A program made the position numbers and the translations under genes. Below the pieces are notes generated by a model. It was not told where the DNA came from and did not search any database. It saw only the letters and a list, made by a program, of their open reading frames with translations. Positions 24,811 through 32,021 of a DNA stretch of 64,000 nt are shown in pieces. Position 1 is the stretch's first letter. Each line of letters starts with the position of its first letter. Source of the stretch: Brevundimonas pondensis (lineage in GTDB: Bacteria; Pseudomonadota; Alphaproteobacteria; Caulobacterales; Caulobacteraceae); assembly GCF_017487345.1 (NCBI RefSeq), contig NZ_CP062006.1, forward strand, positions 248,001-312,000, read 5' to 3'.

Positions 24811-25053
24811 ATGACCGACCGCCAGACCGTGGCTGGAGCCTACGCCAAGATCGACAGCCACGAACGAGAATGCACCCTACGCTATGAGGCGCTGAACAAC
24901 TCCATCCGCGACCTGAAGGACGGGATGAAGTGGGTGATCCGGCTGGCGATCGGGATCATGCTGTCGCTGATCGGCTGGCTGGCGGTCCAGCTTTGGGACG
25001 CCAACAACGCCCGGATCGACCAGGCGGCGAGCCATGCGGAGGGCGAGCGATGA
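24811..25053 (+). CDS. XhlA/holin-accessory-like membrane protein (80 aa)
   Basis: The N-terminal 40 residues are charged and helical (RDLKDGMKWVIR). One transmembrane helix follows (about 44-64, RLAIGIMLSLIGWLAVQLW), then a short polar tail. This is the XhlA-like layout of a membrane-anchored lysis helper. It overlaps the next gene by ATGA and stands at the head of the lysis cassette. Confidence 0.65.
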   Translation: MTDRQTVAGAYAKIDSHERECTLRYEALNNSIRDLKDGMKWVIRLAIGIMLSLIGWLAVQLWDANNARIDQAASHAEGER

Positions 25054-25304
25054 CCGATCCGCAAGACCCGCTGCCCGAGGCGTCGTGGACCTTCCGCCGC
25101 TGGTTCACCTACGCCGTCACCCTGATCGCCCTGATCCTGATCGGATGGATCGTCGCCAAGCTGACCGATGGCGTTCATCTGGCTGGCGTGGCCTACGGGC
25201 TGATCGGTCTGGTGGCCCTGTTCGCCACCTACTACCTGATCGCGCCGTCAGCAGAGCATGTGGTCAAGCTGCTGCGTCTGGCGAGCCTGTTGAAGAGGCC
25301 GTGA
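25050..25304 (+). CDS. Putative holin (84 aa, two membrane segments)
   Basis: Two hydrophobic helices (about 20-40, FTYAVTLIALILIGWIV, and about 48-68, VAYGLIGLVALFATYYLIA) lie between charged ends, as in small holins. It would form the inner-membrane lesion that sets lysis time and releases or activates the endolysin. Context (XhlA-like protein before, endolysin and spanins after) is the main support. Confidence 0.7.
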   Translation: MTDPQDPLPEASWTFRRWFTYAVTLIALILIGWIVAKLTDGVHLAGVAYGLIGLVALFATYYLIAPSAEHVVKLLRLASLLKRP

Positions 25305-25307
25305 GGA

Positions 25308-25607
25308 TCAGACGGCGCAGTAGTGGCCGTCACCCTTCATGTTCATGACGCGATAAACGTCTGCGATGTCATGACACCCGTGCGGGCCATCGTAGTAGCT
25401 GTCATCACCGATGTTGTCCCAAATCTCACGCAAGGTCGGAACATCGAAGGCCATGAGGGCGTCGATCCGCTCTTTGTGGCGGCGTTCCCATTCCAAGTCC
25501 TGAACCGTGGTCTGCCCCGCTAGCACGCGGATCACGTCGTCCAGAGACACTGTGACCATCGGTCCAACCGAAGCCCGTTTGGGCTCGAACTTCACGACGT
25601 TTTCCAT
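25308..25607 (-). CDS. Opposite-strand gene inside lysis cassette (99 aa)
   Basis: The product is a soluble, acidic, well-mixed sequence (TVSLDDVIRVLAG, WERRHKERIDALM, ending HDIADVYRVMNMKGDGHYC) with no membrane segment, and it looks like a real protein. ATG 25,607 is preceded by TAGGG; a TTG six bases further upstream is an alternative. It ends four bases after the holin stop, so it fills the gap between holin and endolysin on the other strand. It may be a moron or may modulate lysis. No family recognised. Confidence 0.6.
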   Translation of the reverse strand: MENVVKFEPKRASVGPMVTVSLDDVIRVLAGQTTVQDLEWERRHKERIDALMAFDVPTLREIWDNIGDDSYYDGPHGCHDIADVYRVMNMKGDGHYCAV

Positions 25608-25641
25608 CCCCAAACCCTACCACAACTGACCGGAGGCCAAC

Positions 25642-26025
25642 ATGGCTTTTCGTTTGTCGTCGCGCTCTCTGGCGCGGCTCGAAGGCGTTCACCCCGATCT
25701 GATCCGGGTGGTGAAGCGGGCCATCGAACTGACCCCGGTGGATTTCGGCATCACCGAGGGCCTGCGGACCAAGGAGCGCCAGCGTCAGCTTGTCGCTCAG
25801 GGCGCCAGCCGCACCATGAACAGCCGCCACCTGACCGGCCATGCCGTGGACGTGGTGGCCTACATCGGCTCGGAGGTCCGCTGGGATTGGCCTCTATATC
25901 CCCGCATCGCCAAGGCGTTCCGGCAGGCGGCGGCCGAACTGAAGGTTCCCATCGAGTGGGGCGGCGACTGGCCGAAGCTGCGCGACGGCCCGCACTTCGA
26001 ACTGAGTCGGAAGGCCTATCCGTGA
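25642..26025 (+). CDS. Endolysin, M15 L-alanyl-D-glutamate peptidase type
   Basis: The 127-residue product has the M15/VanY-like zinc motif: SRHLTGHAVDVVAY (about 78-91) supplies His and Asp. The C-terminal GPHFEL (about 117-122) supplies the second His, next to the general acid/base region. The N-terminus FRLSSRSLARLEGVHPDL is typical of T5-type phage peptidases. It cuts peptidoglycan cross-bridges during lysis. No signal peptide is seen, so it needs the holin. CGGAGG precedes the ATG, and the next gene overlaps its stop (GTGA). Confidence 0.9.
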   Translation: MAFRLSSRSLARLEGVHPDLIRVVKRAIELTPVDFGITEGLRTKERQRQLVAQGASRTMNSRHLTGHAVDVVAYIGSEVRWDWPLYPRIAKAFRQAAAELKVPIEWGGDWPKLRDGPHFELSRKAYP

Positions 26026-26402
26026 GCCGCCGCCTCATCCTCTGGATCGTCGGGTGCCTCGCCGTCGTCGTCGCTTTGATCCTGCTGGCGAACGCATGGA
26101 ACGGGCTGTGGTCCTTTCTGCCGTGGTCTGCCGAAAGCAGCCTTGAGCGCGCTGAAACGGCCCGCGACGTGGCTCAGGACGACGCTACGGCCCGATCCAT
26201 CGAGAGCGAAGGGCAGGCCGACCAGATTCAGCGCATCGAGACGGTGCATCGACAGATCGTGACCGTCCAGAACGCCACCCAAGACGCCATCACCCAAGCC
26301 CGGAGCGCCCCTGATGCGAACGATCCCCTGGAGCCTGGCCGCGCTGTCCGTTTGCAGTCTTCTGACCGGATGCTCTGTGGCTATGCGCCCGACCTATGCT
26401 GA
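26022..26402 (+). CDS. i-spanin (Rz-like)
   Basis: A 126-residue product starting at GTG. It has one N-terminal membrane helix (about 5-25, LILWIVGCLAVVVALILLANA), then a long periplasmic helical region (about 40-95) with charged heptads. This is the usual inner-membrane spanin layout. It follows the endolysin directly and contains the start of the o-spanin gene in another frame. Together they join inner and outer membranes at the last step of lysis. Confidence 0.82.
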   Translation: MSRRLILWIVGCLAVVVALILLANAWNGLWSFLPWSAESSLERAETARDVAQDDATARSIESEGQADQIQRIETVHRQIVTVQNATQDAITQARSAPDANDPLEPGRAVRLQSSDRMLCGYAPDLC

Positions 26403-26616
26403 CCCGCCGCGCCTGACGCTGCCGGCGCTCGCTGAGACGCCCTGTCGTCTCGCCGTCATGCCCGACAACCCGACACAAGCCGATCTGGAAGCCGTCTACA
26501 TCACGCGCGGCGCCGGGATCGTGACCTGCAACGCCGCCCGGCAACTGGCGGTGGACACCCTCAAGGCTGAACGGTCGCTGATTGATCAGTGGCTGGCCCA
26601 GCGCCCCAAAAGATAG
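26314..26616 (+). CDS. o-spanin lipoprotein (Rz1-like)
   Basis: A 100-residue product with a lipoprotein signal: MRTIPWSLAALSVCSLLTGC, where Cys20 follows the lipobox LLTG. The mature part is Pro-rich and ends in a helix (LKAERSLIDQWLA). It begins 89 bases inside the i-spanin gene in a different frame, the classic Rz/Rz1 arrangement. Confidence 0.85.
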   Translation: MRTIPWSLAALSVCSLLTGCSVAMRPTYADPPRLTLPALAETPCRLAVMPDNPTQADLEAVYITRGAGIVTCNAARQLAVDTLKAERSLIDQWLAQRPKR

Positions 26617-26623
26617 AGGCACC

Positions 26624-26867
26624 ATGGCCCAGACCTTGCGCGACTACGCCACGCCGCTTCAGGCCACCTATCTCGACGCCGTGGAGGCTCACGGATCGCA
26701 GCGCGCTGCGGAACGGGCTCTGGGTCTGGCCAACGACACCATCGGCAGGCGGCTATGTGTCCGAGCGGCAGGCCAGCGCGACGACATACAGCGACAGGAC
26801 GGGGCGGGTTTTCGAAACCGTCGTCACGCCGGAAATGCTGACAGACGATTTCCGCACCGCAGCCTGA
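26624..26867 (+). pseudogene. Remnant of last phage gene, N-terminal helix-turn-helix fused to an out-of-frame tail
   Basis: ATG 26,624 opens a good protein start (MAQTLRDYATPLQATYLDAV, then GSQRAAERALGLANDTIG). This is the helix-turn-helix head found on larger phage proteins, often attached to a metallophosphoesterase domain. After residue about 43 that frame becomes Arg-rich nonsense running into the tRNA. Another frame then reads sensibly to a stop at 26,867 (GGYVSERQASATTYSDRTG, then VVTPEMLTDDFRTAA). A deletion or frameshift near 26,740-26,750 best explains this. Either part could also stem from recombination with a different phage. Confidence 0.6.
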
Positions 26868-27000
26868 TTCGCCTTCGTAGAACAAAACAAGCACGTACTG
26901 TGCCGCATGTGTGCCGCAGCGTTCGCGTTTTGTGTCGGGACATGGCGGAATCACGCGCCTCGCCAGATCGGAGCGTCCCCGGAAAACCCCGGAAAAGCCT
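26868..27000. other. Non-coding phage end next to tRNA, candidate att region
   Basis: Contains the short direct repeat TGTGCCGCA/TGTGTGCCGCA (about 26,899-26,919), which could be an arm-type recombinase site, and the repeat GGAAAACCCC/GGAAAAGCC next to the tRNA. No gene seen. The core att site is presumably within the tRNA 3' half; its copy lies left of the window. Confidence 0.4.
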
Positions 27001-27085
27001 TGGTGCGGGTGGCCGGGCTCGAACCGGCACTCCTCTCGGAACAGGATTTTGAATCCAGCGCGTCTACCAATTCCACCACACCCGC
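27001..27085 (-). tRNA. tRNA-Leu (anticodon CAA)
   Basis: The minus strand folds as a class II tRNA. Acceptor GCGGGTG pairs with CACCCGC, followed by ACCA with the CCA encoded. The D region is TGGTAGAC, the anticodon loop TTCAAAA gives anticodon CAA, a variable arm follows, and the T arm is GGTTCGAGCC. The anticodon stem (CTGGA/TCCTG) has one T-T mismatch. Its 3' end faces the prophage, so phage integration probably rebuilt the 3' part of this gene. Confidence 0.95.
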
Positions 27086-27148
27086 ACAGGTCTGGGAGGC
27101 GGCGCAATCTAGCGGCGGAAACCGCCGGGTCAATCGCCGCCGTGACCT

Positions 27149-27958
27149 TTAGTTAGAACGCAGACGTCGTCCTGTCGTCGTTTCCTCTTCCATGCGGAAG
27201 TTGGTCCGGAAGGCGATCATGCGCGTAGCCAGTTCGCCGCCCTGCCGGTTGCGCACACGAGCGTCGCGGGTCGAGTCCAGAAGCGCCTTGCCGAAGCCGC
27301 CGTCCATCGGGTGTTCGCTTTCGATCATGCAGTCGCGCAGTCGCCCGTCCGCCTGGCTGAGGCACGTCACCGTGGCGAAACCGCGCGTATAGGTGCGCCC
27401 CGATGGGTAGGCCGGCCGCGGTTGCCGGGCCCACTCGATCTCCGGCGGAAGACCGTCTTCGGGCAGGGCCGAGCGCTCCGCGTCGCGCGGATCGACCAAC
27501 GGACGTCCGCAGGCCTGCAGGGTTTCGTCGATGGCGGCGCCCGAGGCCGGAAGATCTATGACATAGCGCAGGTTGCGGCCGTTCTCGGCGCCGCCGGGCA
27601 CGACGATCTGCATTCTGCCTCCCTTGCGCAGGTTGCGCGCCAGGGGGCTGGGATAGTCGCTGATGGCGACTTCGCGGTTCTCGCCCACGTTCCAGCGTTG
27701 TTCATCCGCCTCTTCGTCCCCGAAGGCGATCTTCAGCGTCCGGATTTCGCCGGTTGCGGGCGGCAAGCCGTTGATGAGCACCTGGAAGGAGTTGTTTAGA
27801 CAACGCGTCCCGATGGCCAGCCCATTGTCGAAAGCGGTGAAGGCGACGGTCAGCTTCCTGTCCGGATCGCGAGTGACATCCCAGTCGGCGACCGTGTCCT
27901 GGGCCAGGGCGGGCAAGGCGACGGCCAATGTGGCGCTGAGAATCAGGACGGACTTCAT
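27149..27958 (-). CDS. Exported protein with TonB-C-like domain
   Basis: A 269-residue product with a signal peptide (KSVLILSATLAVALPALAQ, residues 2-20). The C-terminal part (about 195-255) reads RGFATVTCLSQADGRLRDCM, then GFGKALLDSTRDARVR, like the TonB C-terminal-like domain found in periplasmic proteins. The middle part (about 25-190) is beta-rich with conserved Cys. ATG 27,958 overlaps the upstream gene's stop (ATGA), so the two are co-transcribed. Function unknown. Confidence 0.7.
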   Translation of the reverse strand: MKSVLILSATLAVALPALAQDTVADWDVTRDPDRKLTVAFTAFDNGLAIGTRCLNNSFQVLINGLPPATGEIRTLKIAFGDEEADEQRWNVGENREVAISDYPSPLARNLRKGGRMQIVVPGGAENGRNLRYVIDLPASGAAIDETLQACGRPLVDPRDAERSALPEDGLPPEIEWARQPRPAYPSGRTYTRGFATVTCLSQADGRLRDCMIESEHPMDGGFGKALLDSTRDARVRNRQGGELATRMIAFRTNFRMEEETTTGRRLRSN

Positions 27959-28476
27959 GCCGCGACCTCCATGTGATTGTCGGCGCCACCGGTCAGGATG
28001 CGACGGGCGCGGATGTAGAGCTCGACGCGTTGCGCCACGATCATGCCGATGGCGAACAGCATGAAGGCGTCGGTGACGACCACGGCGTCCAGATGCCAGG
28101 CGGCGGCGTTGGCCTCCATCACCTCGCGCAGGCCCGCGCGCGCCGCGACCAGGCCGATGATCAGGATCAGCCCCAGCGGCGAGGCCTGGGCCTTCAGCGA
28201 GCCGTCCGGCTCTTTCTCGATAGTGATGGTCCTGCCGCGTTGCCAACCGGCGACGCCGCCCAGGGTCAGGGCGGCCACGAAGGCGATCCAGGCGAAGGGC
28301 CCGAAGTGCGGATGCTGGGTATTGGCCCACAGGCCAAAGCCGATCGCCGTTGTGACCAGCAGGGGCATGACCCACAGCAGGTGCGGTCGAAGCGTCCGTT
28401 TGCGCCGGTTGCGCAGCAGGATGATGATCAGGGCCACGCCGATGCCGATCAGCGGGCCCATGGTTTGCGGCGACAT
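27955..28476 (-). CDS. Inner-membrane protein (CcdC/DUF1453-like)
   Basis: The 173-residue product has about five membrane helices (about 7-21, 34-52, 62-78, 100-115, 128-148). A soluble loop TITIEKEPDGSLKAQ and an RRNRKRT-type basic loop are also present. The layout resembles DUF1453/CcdC-like membrane proteins; the role in those families is not settled. It is the first gene of a two-gene minus-strand unit with the exported TonB-C-like protein. Confidence 0.65.
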   Translation of the reverse strand: MSPQTMGPLIGIGVALIIILLRNRRKRTLRPHLLWVMPLLVTTAIGFGLWANTQHPHFGPFAWIAFVAALTLGGVAGWQRGRTITIEKEPDGSLKAQASPLGLILIIGLVAARAGLREVMEANAAAWHLDAVVVTDAFMLFAIGMIVAQRVELYIRARRILTGGADNHMEVAA

Positions 28477-28539
28477 AACGGAATTCCCCCTCCGAGCGCC
28501 GTCAGCCTAGCTTGGCGAACGGCGCTCGAAAAGCGGAGA

Positions 28540-29547
28540 TCAGGCGGGCGCGACCGTTTGTTCGATGGCGCCGAAGATCGTGTGGTGCTTGTCGTCCAGC
28601 ATCTCGATGCGGACCGTGTCGCCGTGCTTGAGGAAGGGCGTCTTGGCTTCGCCGGTCAGGATGGTCTCGACCGTGCGGACCTCTGCGATGCAGGAATAGC
28701 CCAGACCGCCCTCGGCCACCGGCTTGCCCGGACCGCCGTCGGCGTCCTTGTTCGACACCGTGCCCGAGCCGATGATCGAGCCGGCGATCAAGGCGCGGGT
28801 CTTGGCCAGATGGGCGATCAGCACGCCGAAGTCGAAGGTCATGTCCACGCCCGCGTCGGCCTGACCGAAGTCCTTGCCGTTCAACTGCACCGACAGGGCG
28901 CCGGACAGCTTGCCGTCCTTCCAGCGATCGCCCAGCGCGTCCGGCGTGACGAAGACCGGCGACAGGGCGCTGGCGGGCTTGGACTGGACGAAGCCGAAGC
29001 CCTTGGCCAGTTCGCCGGGGATCAGGTTGCGCAGGCTGACGTCGTTGACCAGACCGACCAGACGGATAGAGGCCAGGGCCTCATCGCGGCTGGCGCCCAG
29101 GGGCACGTCGCCGGTCACGACCACGATCTCGGCCTCCAGGTCGCAGCCCCAGGCCTCGTCCTTCAGCGGGATGGCGTCGCGCGGACCCATGAAGTGGTCC
29201 GAACCGCCCTGATACATCAGCGGGTCGGTCCAGAAGGTTGCCGGCATCTCGGCGTTGCGGGCTTTGCGGACCAGTTCGACGTGGTTCACATAGGCCGAGC
29301 CGTCGGCCCACTGATAGGCGCGGGGCAGGGGGGCGGCGGCGTCGCGCTCATGGAAGCGGCCGCGCGGCACGGCTTCATGCTCCAGGCTTTCGGCGAGGGC
29401 GCGCAGCAGGGGCTCGCAGCGGTCCCAGTCATCCAGCGCCGCCTGCAGCGTCGGGGCGATCAGGAAGGCGTCCGTGAACCAGTTCAGGTCGTTGGAGACG
29501 ACGACGAGGCGGCCGTCACGGCCGTGCTTGAGCGAGGCGAGTTTCAT
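28540..29547 (-). CDS. fah: Fumarylacetoacetate hydrolase family protein (fumarylacetoacetase)
   Basis: The 335-residue product has an N-terminal region typical of bacterial fumarylacetoacetases (MKLASLKHGRDGRLVVVS). The FAH catalytic domain contains the metal-binding acid cluster DLEAEIVVVTGD (about 136-147), NDVSLRNLIPGELAKGFGF, a KPASALSP segment and GSGTVSNKD. The enzyme cleaves fumarylacetoacetate to fumarate and acetoacetate, the last step of tyrosine breakdown. HPPD from the same pathway is encoded 2.5 kb away on the same strand, which supports this role over other FAH-family activities. Homogentisate dioxygenase is not in the window. Confidence 0.85.
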   Translation of the reverse strand: MKLASLKHGRDGRLVVVSNDLNWFTDAFLIAPTLQAALDDWDRCEPLLRALAESLEHEAVPRGRFHERDAAAPLPRAYQWADGSAYVNHVELVRKARNAEMPATFWTDPLMYQGGSDHFMGPRDAIPLKDEAWGCDLEAEIVVVTGDVPLGASRDEALASIRLVGLVNDVSLRNLIPGELAKGFGFVQSKPASALSPVFVTPDALGDRWKDGKLSGALSVQLNGKDFGQADAGVDMTFDFGVLIAHLAKTRALIAGSIIGSGTVSNKDADGGPGKPVAEGGLGYSCIAEVRTVETILTGEAKTPFLKHGDTVRIEMLDDKHHTIFGAIEQTVAPA

Positions 29548-29614
29548 AGGGCGAAGCTAATCCGGGGCGAGACGGTTGGGAAGCGGCGACGACGACCGAA
29601 AAGCCGCAGTTCGA

Positions 29615-29905
29615 TCAACTATTTGGGGGTGAGATCACGGCGCGGGCCTCGGCCCCCGTGCGCAGGGCCGGATCGCGCACCTCGACCTCGACGGCGATGG
29701 CGCCCGCGGGCTCGTGCGCCCACAGATAGCGACGCTCGATCTCGACCGCCCGGCCGGACGGGGCCATGCCGTCATAGGTGTCGCCCCAAGGCGTGACGGC
29801 CTTCATCTCGACCCACAGCAGGCCGCAGGCAGCGTCCAGTTCTTCAATCGCCATTTCTGACAGTTCGTCGGCGTGCGGAGCGGGGATGTTCGGGGTCACA
29901 GCCAT
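29615..29905 (-). CDS. Hypothetical protein (96 aa)
   Basis: A small soluble protein with an acidic N-terminal helix (HADELSEMAIEELDAACGLL) and a beta-rich C-terminal part (AIAVEVEVRDPALR). It overlaps the upstream membrane methyltransferase-like gene by ten bases, so it is likely in the same transcript. No family recognised. Confidence 0.6.
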   Translation of the reverse strand: MAVTPNIPAPHADELSEMAIEELDAACGLLWVEMKAVTPWGDTYDGMAPSGRAVEIERRYLWAHEPAGAIAVEVEVRDPALRTGAEARAVISPPNS

Positions 29906-30366
29906 CGGCGGACCTTTCCTTTGTAGGCTTGGTATTCAGCGCCGAATTTCGCCGTCAGATAGCGTTCTTCACGAGCGATGACGAAGCGATCGACGACGAT
30001 CAGGCAGGGGATCAGCAGAGCGACCGCAATCGGACTGTCCATGGCGATGGCCAGACCCAGGTAGGTGATGGCGAAGCCCAGATAGATCGGGTTGCGGCTG
30101 AACCTGTAGAGGCCCTCTGTGGCCAGAGCCGTCGTCGGCTTCCACGGTTCGGGCGGGGTGCCCAGACGGCGGAAATAGCCCGCCGCCGCCCCGTCCAGCA
30201 GCAGGCCGCCGAGAATCAGCGTCAGGGCGACCCCGCGCCGCACCTCGACCGCCAGCCCCAGGGACGGCTCATGAGTCCAGACGCCCAGCCCCCATCCGGC
30301 GGCGAGGAAGCCGAAATAGATCAGCGGCGGCGGCAGCAGGACGCCGGGGGTGTCGGGCTTGCTCAT
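29896..30366 (-). CDS. Isoprenylcysteine carboxyl methyltransferase-family membrane protein
   Basis: The 156-residue product has about four membrane helices. Its C-terminal part carries the ICMT/PEMT signature: GLYRFSRNPIYLGF (about 86-99), then EERYLTAKFGAEYQAYKGKVRRWL at the end. Family members methylate isoprenylcysteine or phospholipids, but many bacterial copies have unknown substrates. It is in a tight minus-strand run with a cupin and an isoaspartyl peptidase (4-base overlaps), suggesting co-transcription. Confidence 0.8.
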   Translation of the reverse strand: MSKPDTPGVLLPPPLIYFGFLAAGWGLGVWTHEPSLGLAVEVRRGVALTLILGGLLLDGAAAGYFRRLGTPPEPWKPTTALATEGLYRFSRNPIYLGFAITYLGLAIAMDSPIAVALLIPCLIVVDRFVIAREERYLTAKFGAEYQAYKGKVRRWL

Positions 30367-30731
30367 ATCGTCTGGCCGGAAGGTGCGGTGAAGTCCGAGG
30401 TCGGGGCGTCGCCGGTGTTGATGACTTCGGAAGGCTCGAAGATCATCACCTCGGCCTCCTCGTCGGCGGCGGTGCGGTGTTCGACGCCGCGCGGCACGAC
30501 GATGAATTGGCCGGGTTCCAGAGTCTCAACACGGTCGCGGAACTCGACACGGAACCGGCCCTTCCAGACCAGGAACATCTCCTCGGCCTCGGCGTGACTG
30601 TGCCAGGGAAAGACCCCCTGCATCTTGACCAGCCGCACGTCCTGACCGTTCAGCTGCGCCGCAACGCGCGGCCGCCAGTGGTCGGAAAAGCCGCCGAACT
30701 TCTGCGCCAGATCGACGACGTCGCCGGTCAT
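30363..30731 (-). CDS. Cupin-domain protein (122 aa)
   Basis: A single cupin beta-barrel. Motif 1 is PWHSHAEAEEMFLVWKGRF (about 42-60) with His and Glu ligands, and motif 2 is LEPGQFIVVPRGVEHRT (about 70-86). The metal site appears complete. Substrate unknown; small cupins of this kind are often isomerases, dioxygenases or sensors. ATGA overlaps on both sides place it between the isoaspartyl peptidase and methyltransferase-like genes. Confidence 0.8.
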   Translation of the reverse strand: MTGDVVDLAQKFGGFSDHWRPRVAAQLNGQDVRLVKMQGVFPWHSHAEAEEMFLVWKGRFRVEFRDRVETLEPGQFIVVPRGVEHRTAADEEAEVMIFEPSEVINTGDAPTSDFTAPSGQTI

Positions 30732-31807
30732 CGCGAGGCTTCCTCGTCGGCGTAGATGGCGACGCGCGACGCGCGGCCCGAACCGGCTTCGCCGCGATAC
30801 ATGCCCGAGGTGTTCATCGAGAAGGCGACCGCCCCGTCCTTGCCCATGACGATGACGCCGCCCTCGCCGCCGATGGCGCCGACCTCGGCGATTTCGGCGT
30901 CGGCGGCGGGTTTGACCGCCACGCCCTCCGCCGTGCGGTGGCAGATGTCGCGGGCGACTGTAGCGCGGATGAAATACTCGCCCGATCCGGTGGCTGAGAC
31001 GGCGCAGCCGTCGGCGTTGGAGGCGTAGGTGCCCGCGCCGATCACCGGCACGTCGCCGACCCGACCCCACTGCTTGGCCGTCATGCCGCCGGTCGAGGTG
31101 GCGGCGGCCAGACGGCCCTGACTGTCCAGAGCCACGGCGCCGACCGTGCCGAACTTGCGCTCGTCCAGCGGGGCTTCGTTGAGGGAGGCCAGCGGGACCG
31201 GCCGGGCCAGGGTCGATGGTTCCGGCGGGGCGCCTGCCGGGCGAGCGGGCAGGGGCAGGCCCTTGTCGCGCAGGGCCTTCAGCAGGGCCTGCCAGCGGCT
31301 CTCGGTGAAGAAGAAGCTCGGCTCGACCTGTTCCAGACCGACCGAGGCGGCGAAGCTTTCGGCGCCTTCGCCGATCAGCATGACGTGGGGCGATCGCTCC
31401 ATCACCGCGCGCGCCGCCGCGATCGGGTGACGGGTGCGGGTCAGGCCGGCCACGGCGCCCGCGTTCAGGTCGGCGCCGTTCATCACGGCGGCGTCCAGTT
31501 CATTCTTGCCAGCGGCGGTGAAGACGGCCCCGCGTCCGGCGTTGAACAAGGGGTTGTCCTCCATGGTCTCGACCGCGGCCTGAACCGCGTCCAGCGCCGA
31601 GCCGCCCCGGGCCAGCACCGCCGACCCGGCGTCCAGCGCGGCTTGAAGCCCGGCGCGATAGGCCGCATCGCGTTCGGGGCTCAGACTGGCCCGCTCGATG
31701 ACGCCCGCCCCGCCGTGGATGGCCAGAGACCAGGTCGGCGCCTCCTGCGCGAGCGCGGGCGACGCCAGCAGGGTCAAGGCGGCTGCGGCGGTCAGGACGG
31801 ATTTCAT
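30728..31807 (-). CDS. iaaA: Isoaspartyl peptidase / plant-type L-asparaginase, exported
   Basis: The 359-residue precursor has a signal peptide (1-20, ending ALA). The Ntn-hydrolase body starts SLAIHGGAGVI. The autocleavage site is KFGTVGAVALD, with Thr221 becoming the nucleophile. GDVPVIGAGTYA and SATGSGEYFIR complete the active site. It removes isoaspartyl residues from peptides or hydrolyses asparagine, probably in the periplasm. Length and motifs match the family. Confidence 0.9.
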   Translation of the reverse strand: MKSVLTAAAALTLLASPALAQEAPTWSLAIHGGAGVIERASLSPERDAAYRAGLQAALDAGSAVLARGGSALDAVQAAVETMEDNPLFNAGRGAVFTAAGKNELDAAVMNGADLNAGAVAGLTRTRHPIAAARAVMERSPHVMLIGEGAESFAASVGLEQVEPSFFFTESRWQALLKALRDKGLPLPARPAGAPPEPSTLARPVPLASLNEAPLDERKFGTVGAVALDSQGRLAAATSTGGMTAKQWGRVGDVPVIGAGTYASNADGCAVSATGSGEYFIRATVARDICHRTAEGVAVKPAADAEIAEVGAIGGEGGVIVMGKDGAVAFSMNTSGMYRGEAGSGRASRVAIYADEEASR

Positions 31808-31835
31808 CGGCGGTTTCCCCGGTTGACGACGCCCC

Positions 31836-32021
31836 TCAGCGTCGGTGGTGCAGTCGTTTCCAGACGCGGTAGCCCAGAATGGGGGCGAAGCCGCAGACCA
31901 GCGCCGCCAGCAGCACCATCCAGAAGCCTCCCCCCAGCCAGTATTCCCCGGCCAGCGCCCCGGCCCCGGCCGCGACAAGCGGGCCGAGCCAGGGCAGCCA
32001 GTGCGGCGGCCGCATCTTCAT
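31836..32021 (-). CDS. Small membrane protein (61 aa)
   Basis: Two membrane helices (about 9-25 and 31-50) with a basic tail (KRLHHRR). It starts exactly one base after the HPPD stop and lies before the isoaspartyl peptidase gene. No family recognised. Confidence 0.6.
   Translation of the reverse strand: MKMRPPHWLPWLGPLVAAGAGALAGEYWLGGGFWMVLLAALVCGFAPILGYRVWKRLHHRR

Larger units (their letters stand above)
1..27003. mobile_element. Prophage (P22/Sf6-like podovirus type), left end outside window
   Basis: From the window start to the tRNA-Leu gene nearly all genes run on the plus strand with 1-4 base overlaps (ATGA, GTGA, TTGA). They fall in standard phage order: replication, terminase, portal, scaffold, coat, adaptor, ejection proteins, tailspike, lysis. 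No tail-tube, tape-measure or baseplate genes are seen, and the portal, scaffold, coat and ejection set suits a short-tailed phage. The right boundary is inferred to be the 3' end of the tRNA at 27,001. The left boundary, and probably the integrase and repressor, lie upstream of the window. All structural genes look intact; only the last gene (26,624-26,867) is a remnant. Confidence 0.93.

Noticed and set aside
1..27003. Integrase or recombinase gene
   Set aside because: No tyrosine or serine recombinase motifs were seen in any plausible phage gene in the window; it is probably left of base 1 or lost.
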